A stretch of DNA of 64,000 nucleotides, taken from Paulinella micropora. Taxonomy: Eukaryota; Cercozoa; Imbricatea; Euglyphida. The stretch spans positions 1,221,967 through 1,285,966 of the forward strand of contig BJOX01000022.1 of assembly GCA_009731375.1 (NCBI GenBank), written 5' to 3'. Numbering within the stretch: position 1 is the stretch's first letter; each line of letters starts with the position of its first letter. The translations under genes and the position numbers were made by a program. This document shows positions 55,807 to 64,000 of this stretch, piece by piece. The notes beneath the pieces are model-generated. The model was given only the letters and a program-made list of their open reading frames with translations, had not been told where the DNA came from and did not search any database.

Positions 55807-57614
55807 ATGGCTGCACCAGACGGAGCAGATGAGGTCGTCAAGTTCGCCAAGGATTTTAGGATGCTGCATGTTCGTTCCGCCGCCTGCAAATCCTCCAGAT
55901 GCGTCTTTGTTTCTGAAATCAAGAGAGACTCTGAGCATCTGTACGACCCTTTCCTTAAGACCCTGAAATTTATTTACAAGAACTGGGCCAAGGTCGTGAA
56001 GCTTTACATCCTGAACTTTGCGCTGGACAAGGATCCGTACCCGCCCTGGTACACGGCCCTGGCCACGGCCTTTAGCTACTTCGATTGTCCGTGCCCCGCC
56101 AACACCAGCAACATGCCGTACGTCAGTGACTTGACGGGGATGGCACAGGACCCCGACAAAGTCCGCAGCCTAAACGAACTCGATCTGGAGGTACGTGTTT
56201 TCCAGGGCGCTCTGGCCACAAGTGGCACCGTGTTCGGCCTCGTGAAGGACGTGCTGAAGAATAATGCCAGGGCTAGGCATTCCCTGCAGGACGCCCTTGA
56301 CAAGACTAAAGCCCTCAGGCAAAGGAGGCTTCCGGACTCGGGAGGTTGTAGCCCACAGATCCGGGCACTGCTCAAAGCCGACGTCGTCAGAAAGCCCAAG
56401 AGCAGCGACGACGTTTCGTGGTCCCTGCTTATGCAAACGCTGGTACAAAAGTTAATCGCGCGCGCGATCGGCGCGACCGGCCCCGTCGGCGCGACCGGCC
56501 CGAAAAGCTCTAGGTCCGCGAGGCTTGTTTTCTTCCAAATGCCTTTGCGCACCTCTAGGTACCCTTTCTTTCACGCTGCTGTCTGTGCAGGACCAAGAGC
56601 CCAGCGCCGCCGCCGCCGAGGCAGCGCGGCCTCCGCGGGAGCGTCAATTCGTGCTACATCCGCGCGCTGATGCAGTGCATGAGCTGCGTTTTTGCTACGC
56701 GTGTGGTTCCTGGCGAGACAAGAAAGTGCAAGATTCAGGATTGCGTGGCCTGTGCCATTTCGAATTTGAGCGATTATGTCCAGGGCGACACACAGGTTCC
56801 TGCAGAGGAGGACGTTGATTTCAAGTGCCTAGAAGAGGCATCCCGGCACCAACGTAACCCCGATGACCCGGAGCAAACCTTGCTCTTCATCTGGCAGAAG
56901 ATGCAAGAGCAATTAAAAGGCAATACCAGAAATCATGCTTCAATGCAGAATTCGGAGCAACTCTGGTTTCGTGGTTTCATCTTTTATGAATGTAAAGCTT
57001 GTAGAAAACCACTCCCCAAAACAGTTGACAGCTGGCCGGCCCTGACTGGCGACGACGCGCACTGCGGCCCTCTCAGCGTAACGTGCCAAACAAGAGAGCA
57101 GGACCTAAAAGAACTTTTCACGCAACTTGTGTCTACGCAAAGTATGGCAAGAAAAGACAACCAGGAACCGGTGCGGCACAACGACTATGACGACAAATCG
57201 ACTTGCACGGGCTTAGTAGAGCTCGGGGTTGGTATGCTCTGCCCAAGAGACCAACGCACCGCGAAATACGCGATGGTCTGGTTTAACCCAGGCAAGAGAC
57301 GCATTAACCCCCCGTTCACGGCGGAGGAATTCACGGTCACGTACACTCTTGGCAAAAAAGATAATCCAGCACAGGCAGAAGAAATCACGTTTCGGGTTCT
57401 GGCTATCCTGGTGCATCATGGCGGCCTCCAAGGCGGCCATTACACTGCGCTCCGCAGGAGAAATGACGATTGGTGGAACGCTAATGATACCGTAGTGACA
57501 AAAGTCGAGAACTTTGAGGAGGTACTGAGATTGGCGGCAGGGCCGGGTTCATGGGTGCGGATGGTCATCTTGGAGAAGGTGCCAAAAAAAGCCCCCTCCG
57601 TCCCAACCAAATAA
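55807..57614 (+). CDS. Ubiquitin-specific protease (USP, C19), probably spliced
   Basis: Exon 1 (55807-56513) encodes MAAPDGADEVVKFAKDFRML and a helical N-terminal domain ending in a short GATGPVGATGP linker. The protease part begins at 56591 and contains the Cys box GLRGSVNSCYIRALMQC, paired Cys-x-x-Cys motifs (CKIQDCVAC; CKAC), and the His box HHGGLQGGHYTAL followed by DDWWNANDTVV. No start codon is available upstream of the Cys box in its own frame. A GT...AG interval 56514-56590 with a pyrimidine-rich 3' end joins both frames in phase. The product would be 576 residues and remove ubiquitin from proteins. AATAAA follows the stop. Confidence 0.75.
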
Positions 57615-57616
57615 AT
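57611..57616 (+). terminator. Poly(A) signal AATAAA after USP
   Basis: AATAAA overlaps the stop codon TAA of the USP gene. Such compact overlap fits a gene-dense viral-type genome. Confidence 0.5.
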
Positions 57617-57743
57617 GTTAAAACAAAGGGCGGGAAATGGGGAAGGCCGCCCTGTGCAATTTCCAACCAACAATCTGCCCATTTCCCGCCCGCCCTCACC
57701 AAAGTGAGAGAGCGAAAATACATTAAAAAGAATTCTTTTGGCG

Positions 57744-58358
57744 ATGCTATTGCTTTTCCGTGCAACAGCGGCCTCTTCCGACGGGTCGCACGTGGCAGTC
57801 ATCAAGGACTACTGGCAGAGCCAGCACAACCTGACGCACAAACTCGCGTTGCCGCCGCACCAGCGCGCCATGGCGTTCTCGGTCCAGCCCTTTGTTAGTT
57901 TCCCGGACTGCCCGTTCGTCCGGCTCGTGGGCGCTTTCACACCGGAGTACAACCGGGAGAATCTACGGTGGCACTACTTCGGACCAAAGACGCGCGCGGC
58001 CCGGGAGGTGTCGTACGACGGCTTCACCTTTGTCAGGAGCCGCGTGTGGCTGCGGCAACAGGACTGGGAGCGCGCTGTGCTGGGCTTGGAGGTCCAGTGC
58101 CGGGGGCCCTCGGCCTGCAGTCTTAACTACACGCCCGTGGTGGTGTGCACCACGGGCTACGCCACCGTGGGCGGCTTGGGCCTCGGTGCTCTGCTCCTGC
58201 TAGCCACCAACCTAGCGTTAGTGCTGTTGTTTTGTCGTGCCAAGGCTGCGGTCTGTGCTTGGCACCTGCCCGCTCTGTGCCTGGGCTCCGTTTCCACCAT
58301 ACTAGCCATTGTGGCAATAACGCTGTGGGCCCAGCACGACGTCGTGTACACACTCTAG
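57744..58358 (+). CDS. Membrane glycoprotein-like protein, two C-terminal TMs
   Basis: ATG 57744 gives MLLLFRATAASSDGSHVAV, possibly a short signal. The middle is a likely luminal domain with WHYFGPKTRAAREVSYDGF and NYTPVVVCTT. Two strong hydrophobic segments follow (GLGLGALLLLATNLALVLLF; LGSVSTILAIVAITLWA). CATTAAAAAG lies just upstream (57721). Not recognised; could be a virion envelope protein. Confidence 0.6.
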   Translation: MLLLFRATAASSDGSHVAVIKDYWQSQHNLTHKLALPPHQRAMAFSVQPFVSFPDCPFVRLVGAFTPEYNRENLRWHYFGPKTRAAREVSYDGFTFVRSRVWLRQQDWERAVLGLEVQCRGPSACSLNYTPVVVCTTGYATVGGLGLGALLLLATNLALVLLFCRAKAAVCAWHLPALCLGSVSTILAIVAITLWAQHDVVYTL

Positions 58359-58395
58359 CTAGTCTGTCCCTTTCAAATACCCCTGCAAAAAAACA

Positions 58396-58452
58396 GCTTT
58401 TTTTTATTTGCTTAGCCTGCCTTTTCTTTCGGTTCTCTTCGAAAAAAATAAA
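58396..58452. terminator. Convergent poly(A) signals
   Basis: Between two convergent genes, AATAAA lies on the minus strand (as TTTATT, near 58403) for the downstream kinase-like gene and on the plus strand (AAAAATAAAG, near 58446) for the membrane protein gene. Confidence 0.55.
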
Positions 58453-58566
58453 GTCTTTTCTTTGGGGGCGAGAGAGTCAGGGCTCGTTGGCCCTAAACGC
58501 AGCTATGCGCACTATGGCCACCACAAATTGTTCCACATCCTTAACCTTCAGCGTGTTGTTACGCGC

Positions 58567-59862
58567 CTATTGCATCACGTCTTGTAGGTTCATAACTCTG
58601 TAGATTCCTGAACGAGCAGTTGGTACGACGAGAGACGACCCCGTAAATTCAGGCAGCCATTGGCTAATTTGGTTGTCCAGCCTGGCTGGGTAAAGCGGTT
58701 GTAGATAGTACGCGGCGGTGGTGCAGGCCCCGTACACAAAGTCGGTTGTCTTGTCTCCGCACGACATAACAACGTCGAACCACCATTGGGCACAACGCGT
58801 GAGGGCATCCTGGTGTTGGCTGAGTATGTCGTAAATGCAATCGAGCAGATGCAGAGTAACAGCTTTTGGCAGCCACTGCAGGCTGTTGGCCAGCATGCTG
58901 ACCAGGTTCGAAAACTTTAGAAAAGTGTGTCGTGCCTCTTCTGGAAATCTGGCTTCGGGCTGGATGCGGAGGCAATAGCACGGCTCCGCGTCCAGAAGCA
59001 TGAGGTGCTGGTCAGAAAGACGGTACGCCACGTTTGCGGGCTTGAAGTCTGCAAATTCTAACCCCGCGTTGGACAGAAGTTTCAGTAGTTTGTCGAAGAA
59101 GACAATGATCTTTTGGTTCAAACCAGGCACTTGTGGTACCTTGTTTTTCAGAAGGTGCTCCAAGTCAACGTGGCCACCAGCGCTAGTACCCACAATATAA
59201 TCCATGATGACATAGACGTTTTGTCCGGCACTGTCGGTGGCCAAGCGTTCCTTTGTATCTATCTCTTCCGAGTCCTTGCAGATTTGCAGGCAGCCGTAGA
59301 TCTTGGGCGCCATTTCGCCATGCCTGAACAAGTACGACTGCAACTGGATGAAATCCACTAGGTCGCCTAGCAAAGGGTTCTTCAGGTTGGCGGGCTTGTG
59401 GCGCTTGGTCAGCCTCTTCAGCACTAACTTTTTATCTTTCAACAGCAGAACTTCACCAGCATTAGCGTCTGTTATTACTGCCTTTGATGTTAGTTCTTCT
59501 GGCTTGTAAATTCGATACAAGTCGCGGCGCCGGATGGCCAGGAAGTCGAGGCCCTCGGGAAAGGCTTGCTTGAGTTGCCGTTCCAAGAAATTGCAGTCGC
59601 GCTGCTTTTTTGTCAGAGCTGCTAAATGGTCCGGCCAAGCCCGTTGGCCGGGCTTCTTGTGGTTGTTGATGACATAGTAAGCAAAGGGCCGCCAGCGCAG
59701 GACCCTGCACTGCAGTTTCCTCGGGTCTAGGTTGGGTTTTTGCACTAGGGTTCGGCACTTTGGGCACCGGAAGGCGTGTTGCAGCCCAAACTTCTCAATA
59801 AGCGTCGCCCGGTTCTGGGCTACCGTGACAACTTTGCCATCGCCGCTCATTTTTAGAGACAT
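58567..59862 (-). CDS. Kinase-like protein with N-terminal Cys motif (paralogue A)
   Basis: The 431-residue protein starts MSLKMSGDGKVVTVAQNRAT. A CPKC motif at residues 33-36 and QCRVLRWRPFAYYV follow. The kinase-like part has VLKRL (candidate ATP Lys), VYVIMDYIVG (hinge), a catalytic loop LEFADFKPANVAY (His-Arg replaced) and LLLDAEPCY in place of DFG. The C-terminal half matches the gene at 62382 (CxxWWFDVV / CVHWWFESV; LPEF / LPA). Loss of canonical HRD and DFG suggests a weak or pseudo-kinase. Separated by convergent transcription from the membrane protein gene. Confidence 0.75.
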   Translation of the reverse strand: MSLKMSGDGKVVTVAQNRATLIEKFGLQHAFRCPKCRTLVQKPNLDPRKLQCRVLRWRPFAYYVINNHKKPGQRAWPDHLAALTKKQRDCNFLERQLKQAFPEGLDFLAIRRRDLYRIYKPEELTSKAVITDANAGEVLLLKDKKLVLKRLTKRHKPANLKNPLLGDLVDFIQLQSYLFRHGEMAPKIYGCLQICKDSEEIDTKERLATDSAGQNVYVIMDYIVGTSAGGHVDLEHLLKNKVPQVPGLNQKIIVFFDKLLKLLSNAGLEFADFKPANVAYRLSDQHLMLLDAEPCYCLRIQPEARFPEEARHTFLKFSNLVSMLANSLQWLPKAVTLHLLDCIYDILSQHQDALTRCAQWWFDVVMSCGDKTTDFVYGACTTAAYYLQPLYPARLDNQISQWLPEFTGSSLVVPTARSGIYRVMNLQDVMQ

Positions 59863-60573
<711 letters not shown>

Positions 60574-62241
60574 ATGCCCCGGCGCAGGTTGAGCCGTGTC
60601 CAGGAGGAGGCGGTCGAGTACTGCGTCAAGCACCGCCGAGTGTTGCTAGCGCTGGCCCCGGGCACGGGCAAGACGGCGATCGCGCTGACAGCCCTGAGCC
60701 GCACACGCCAGGAGAGTTTGCCCGCGCTGATCCTGAGCCCCACCAGTAACTGCAGCCACTGGATTAAGGAAGCAGAGCGTTGGCTGGGCATGCGGCACCG
60801 GCCCGAGGCGTACCAGGGCCAGGCGGTAACGGGGCAGACCACACACCTGTGCCTGATCGGCAGCGGCCAACAGAGGTTTCCCGTGCCCGGGGCGCTCATC
60901 TACGTGATGTCTTACCAGATGGCGCTGAGCCTGTACAAGCAGGGCAGGCTGCAAGCGGGGTTGCGCGCCGCCATCCTAGACGAAAGCCACGTGCTGACGA
61001 ACATGCGTTCGCAGACAACGCTGATGACGCACAGCCTGTTCCAGCAAGCGCTCGTGCCGATGTGCCTGTGCCTGACGGGGACGCCGGCCAACCGCACAGT
61101 GCAGCTGTGGCCGCAACTGACGCTGCTGTGCCCCGACGGGCTGCGCGCGCGGGGGCTGACGTACAGCCGGTTCGTGCTGCGGTACTGCGCCGGGCGCCAG
61201 GTGCAGCGGGGCTACGACCGCGCGGCGCGCAAGCCGCTGTTCGTGCTGGACGCCGCTGGCAGCTCTAACCTAGCGGAGCTGTGCAAACTGCTGGCGCAGT
61301 TCTGCCTGTTTACCAGGGAGGCGTCGAGCGCCGAGGAGGGCGAACTGGTGCCGGCGAACGGCGTGGCGGCCGGCGCGCAAGGAGAATTCACGTACGAGCG
61401 CCGGGTCGTCATCCTGAAGCCGGCGGCCGCGGACGCGGAGCGGCTGGACGCGCTGTGGCGGCACGACGTCAGCAGCCTGCCGAGCCTGGAGGCTCAGCTA
61501 GGCGCCCAAGAGGTGGTGGACGTGAAGGAGGCGGAGGCGGTGCTGTCGTCGTACGGCGGCCTGCCGCTGGAGCTGCCGCCGCAATCTGTGGCGCCGCCGC
61601 CACCCAAACGACGGCGTTTCCAGCGGCACCAGGACGCGCAGCCCGAGCTCTCGCGGCTGCTACTGTTCAGCCGCTGCTACGACGAGTCCAAGAAGGTCAA
61701 GCAGCGGCTGTCACACGCGTTCTTTGAGCGCGAGGTCGAGCCCCTGCTGCGGGACAAACATTTGGCCCACAAGGTGCTGCTGTTCTGCGAGAACCAGGAC
61801 ACGTGGGAGCTGCTGCAGCAGTGGTTGGGGGCTGTGTGGTCGCACAAGCGCCGGCCGCACAAGTACTTCGTAGCCATCAACGGCACCACGCCGCAGGCCA
61901 AGCGCGCGGAACTGGTAGCGCAGTTCCAGGACGACGGCCGCTGCCGGGCGGCGGTGCTGAGCATCCGCGCGGCCGGGCAGGGGCTAAACTTGCAGGCGGC
62001 CAACCACGTGTTCTTCTTCCAGCTGACGTGGTCCGGCGGCGACCTGCTGCAGGCCGAGCGCAGGGCCTGCCGCAAGGGGCAGAAACGGCACGTCCGGATC
62101 TGTATTTTGTTGCTGGACACTTTTATAGAACGCAGGCAGTGGGCGCTGAACATGGAGAAAGTCACGAACCAGACCACGTTCCTGCGCCGGCCGGCCGTAG
62201 CGAACCAGCTGCAGACAGCCGACCACGAGTTTTTTGTTTGA
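60574..62241 (+). CDS. SNF2-family helicase
   Basis: ATG 60574 gives MPRRRLSRVQEEAVEYCVKH, the usual start of a SNF2 motor (Q-like region). Walker A APGTGKT is at residues 28-34, DESH at about 136-139 in place of DEAH, TGTPANR at about 167-173, and the C-terminal lobe has AVLSIRAAGQGLNLQAANHV and QAERRACRKGQ (motifs V and VI, about 462-502). A low-complexity Pro/Lys-Arg insert (APPPPKRRRFQR, about 345-356) could be a nuclear signal. At 555 residues it is a minimal SMARCAL1/bacterial-like SNF2 motor. Probably moves on DNA or remodels chromatin in the nucleus. All key motifs are intact. Confidence 0.9.
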   Translation: MPRRRLSRVQEEAVEYCVKHRRVLLALAPGTGKTAIALTALSRTRQESLPALILSPTSNCSHWIKEAERWLGMRHRPEAYQGQAVTGQTTHLCLIGSGQQRFPVPGALIYVMSYQMALSLYKQGRLQAGLRAAILDESHVLTNMRSQTTLMTHSLFQQALVPMCLCLTGTPANRTVQLWPQLTLLCPDGLRARGLTYSRFVLRYCAGRQVQRGYDRAARKPLFVLDAAGSSNLAELCKLLAQFCLFTREASSAEEGELVPANGVAAGAQGEFTYERRVVILKPAAADAERLDALWRHDVSSLPSLEAQLGAQEVVDVKEAEAVLSSYGGLPLELPPQSVAPPPPKRRRFQRHQDAQPELSRLLLFSRCYDESKKVKQRLSHAFFEREVEPLLRDKHLAHKVLLFCENQDTWELLQQWLGAVWSHKRRPHKYFVAINGTTPQAKRAELVAQFQDDGRCRAAVLSIRAAGQGLNLQAANHVFFFQLTWSGGDLLQAERRACRKGQKRHVRICILLLDTFIERRQWALNMEKVTNQTTFLRRPAVANQLQTADHEFFV

Positions 62242-62317
62242 CCGCCACGTTTCTCTCTTTCTTTCTGCTGTTTTTTTAGTGATAATTTCTTTTCTCCCGC
62301 CCGCCAACGTTTGCTGA

Positions 62318-62336
62318 TAAAATTAAAAAAAAGCGA
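62318..62336 (+). promoter_or_regulatory. AT-box upstream of kinase-like gene
   Basis: TAAAATTAAAAAAAAGCG lies about 46 bases before ATG 62382 and is the clearest example of an AT-box (TTAAAAAAAAG) found before several genes in this GC-rich region. A promoter role is inference. Confidence 0.45.
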
Positions 62337-62381
62337 CAAATTAAATGTCTTTTTTTGGGCATAATTTATAATGCAAAGGGC

Positions 62382-63788
62382 ATGAAGCCTACCGGATTAA
62401 ATCGAGAGTGCGTGCTACCAATCGGTACGCAAGTGCGCCTGGCGCTGCACGAATCGCTAGGTCTGCACAAGCCATCGCGTGAATGCAAGAAGTGTGGCAG
62501 CGTGGCGACAGATATTACCAACGACCATGAGAACTTTCATCGCAAGGTCCTGCGTTGGGTTCCCTTTCGCGAGACCGTGCAGGACTGCACTCTGTATGAC
62601 ATCCGTGCCGCCGTGATACAGGAAGACATGAGAGACACCATCGAAAAGGCTTTTATGTCCACTTTCCCAGCCGAGGTACCGTGCTGGGAGATAGAAGAGA
62701 GTGAATTTAACAAGTCGACGGAGCTGACTGTGGACATACGAGTTTTCAGGGGAGAGCTACTATTCAAGCGCATACTCGGTGCACAAGAAAAACCCTGGCC
62801 GGGAACAACAGGGTCGTACGAATCCAAGATTGTAGATTACCTGCAATTGCAACATTGCTTAGCGAAGAAGGCACTAGCTCCGGTGGTTTACGGTTGCTTG
62901 CAGGTCGCCGGCTCTGCCGACAAGTGGATGGTCATGGACTTTGTCCCCGGGCCCGTCGACAACAACGTATCCATGGATTTGGAGTCTCGTGCCTTCAAAA
63001 CGTGGCTAACAGAAGACAGGACCAAAGACGTAGTGGAGGCCTTCGATAAATTCCTCAAAGACGCGATGGAACAGCTCGCCTTGTACAGGATAGTACACAG
63101 CGACCTTAAACCAGCGAACATAGTGTTGACCCTGGACCCAAAAAACCACAAGCCAAAGTTCCTGTTAATCGACATAGACCCATTCTACTGCTTGCTGGTA
63201 CGGCGTGTGTCACAGAAAACCAACGCACCCAAAGTCGTAGCCACTGTCAAGCTATCAAACGCGTTGAACCTCTTGGCCTCCTCCATTGACGTCCTCCCGC
63301 GCGATCTGCTTCGTAGAGTCGGCACCTATGTCGTGAATCTGCTAGGAACAGAGGGCCAAAAGACCTTTCACCGGTGCGTGCATTGGTGGTTCGAAAGCGT
63401 AGGCTCTGTAGGATACCATGGCAGCCCTGCGCTGCAGGCCTTACACTATCTACATACAATGTTCACTTACAGAAAAGGTATGAGGCTGCCCGAAAAAATG
63501 AGCAATCTGTCTTGGCTCCCAGCGGCCGCAGCGCGTTGTAGTTTTCTGGAAGAAGATCCGCCAGATTCTGGGTCGTATTATTTCGCTCGAAAAAGGTACT
63601 TTAACACAAAGACGGAACAGAGAACCACTCTCCAGATAGAGGACGTCAATACGTTCATGGGGACCATCGTCCGCACGGCCACGGCTAGGCTCTCTGGTTC
63701 GGGAGAGGGTGTGCCCGAGGTCGGTACAATGCAAAAACAACTGAGCAACGAAACTATTCTGCGGCCCAACTCGTCCGCCTTTGAGTAA
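62382..63788 (+). CDS. Kinase-like protein with N-terminal Cys motif (paralogue B)
   Basis: ATG 62382 gives MKPTGLNRECVLPIGTQVRL. ECKKCGS at residues 34-40 and HRKVLRWVPFRETV parallel the Cys motif and VLRWxPF of the gene at 58567-59862, showing the two are paralogues. The kinase part has LLFKRIL, WMVMDFVPG, a good catalytic loop VHSDLKPANIVL (about 238-249) and LLIDIDPFY in place of DFG. The C-terminal half has FHRCVHWWFESV and LSWLPAAAA. More canonical than paralogue A, so it is the likelier active enzyme. Length 468. Confidence 0.8.
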   Translation: MKPTGLNRECVLPIGTQVRLALHESLGLHKPSRECKKCGSVATDITNDHENFHRKVLRWVPFRETVQDCTLYDIRAAVIQEDMRDTIEKAFMSTFPAEVPCWEIEESEFNKSTELTVDIRVFRGELLFKRILGAQEKPWPGTTGSYESKIVDYLQLQHCLAKKALAPVVYGCLQVAGSADKWMVMDFVPGPVDNNVSMDLESRAFKTWLTEDRTKDVVEAFDKFLKDAMEQLALYRIVHSDLKPANIVLTLDPKNHKPKFLLIDIDPFYCLLVRRVSQKTNAPKVVATVKLSNALNLLASSIDVLPRDLLRRVGTYVVNLLGTEGQKTFHRCVHWWFESVGSVGYHGSPALQALHYLHTMFTYRKGMRLPEKMSNLSWLPAAAARCSFLEEDPPDSGSYYFARKRYFNTKTEQRTTLQIEDVNTFMGTIVRTATARLSGSGEGVPEVGTMQKQLSNETILRPNSSAFE

Positions 63789-64000
63789 TTAACACGCATT
63801 TTTTTCTTCTGTCGCCGGCACGTTCTGTCAAGGTGTTTGCATCTTCCATAAATTTGGTTGCAGACAGAAAAACAAAGTCTCTCTTTAATTAGCTATAAAT
63901 CTGCTAGTTGGGCTTTTGGGTGCTCGCAACCCTATCGCCTTGATCCCACGTGCCAATTAAAGCAATCAAGTAATCTAAGAAAACAAGAATGAGCAACGAT
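63789..64000. other. Intergenic; start of a next gene at the edge
   Basis: The region has AGCTATAAATC near 63890 and AT-rich runs. ATG at 63989-63991 (MSND) in a pyrimidine/A-rich context may begin another plus-strand gene, but only four codons are visible. Confidence 0.35.

Overview
The window reads as a nuclear scaffold from a eukaryote, most likely a microsatellite-rich invertebrate; penaeid-type crustaceans are one group with such density, but that is inference. It has three unlike parts. (1) 1-3580 is host DNA dominated by GA, GT, TTA, GATA and GGTA arrays, with one 258-bp palindrome. (2) 3587-47088 is AT-rich and made of Maverick/Polinton-type virus-like transposons. Element 1 (3587-34309) is bounded by ~315-bp terminal inverted repeats and a perfect 6-bp target duplication (GTAAGA). 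It carries protein-primed DNA polymerase B, retroviral-type integrase, packaging ATPase, adenain-like protease, major and minor capsid proteins, an S74-chaperone fibre and several small conserved genes. Nearly all are broken by stops or frameshifts. A Ty3/gypsy-like LTR retrotransposon (5849-15629) sits inside a virion gene of element 1, with matching LTRs and a 4-5 bp target duplication. Element 2 (about 34.6-47.1 kb) is a second, partial Maverick in the opposite orientation, repeating the structural gene block from fibre to capsid and cut off by a 995-base gap. (3) 48084-64000 is GC-rich, compact and of a different character: three protein-kinase-like genes, a SNF2-type helicase, a ubiquitin-specific protease that appears to be spliced, an isochorismatase-fold protein without its catalytic cysteine, and multipass membrane proteins. 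It resembles a segment of a large nuclear DNA virus or an endogenous copy of one. The join to the Maverick part runs through a G-homopolymer and the 995-N gap and may be false.

The most unusual signal is in the Maverick structural blocks. Many gene junctions hold a palindromic module of about 115-195 bp: TGATATT, hairpin 1, AACATCG, a spacer of about 18-35 bp, CGATGTT, hairpin 2, AATATCA. The hairpin stems differ from module to module but stay base-paired (covariation). The module end donates the TGA stop codon of the gene on one side and directly abuts the ATG of the gene on the other. Comparing the two Maverick copies, almost every module is present in one and cleanly absent from the other at the matching junction, in both directions. 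This looks like a rapidly moving, gene-boundary-specific element or punctuation system that I do not recognise.

Layout of element 1, left to right: TIR, DUF3820-like remnant (+), Cys-rich zinc protein remnant (+), conserved virion protein (-, split by the retrotransposon), MCP (-), penton-like minor capsid (-), protease (-), coiled-coil protein (-), basic Gly/Lys peptide (-), ATPase (-), small conserved protein (-), small Cys-rich secreted protein (+), two-TM protein (-), S74 fibre (-), Lys-rich protein (+), integrase (+), Pro/Lys protein (-), coiled-coil protein (-), PolB (-), small basic protein (-), TIR. Element 2 reads left to right as zinc protein, integrase (-), DUF5754-like protein, Lys-rich protein (-), fibre, two-TM protein, Cys-rich protein (-), small protein, ATPase, basic peptide, coiled-coil protein, protease, penton, MCP, virion protein. 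Several 10-N gaps are flanked by near-duplicate sequence, so the scaffold merges overlapping but diverged contigs and some breaks may be assembly artefacts.
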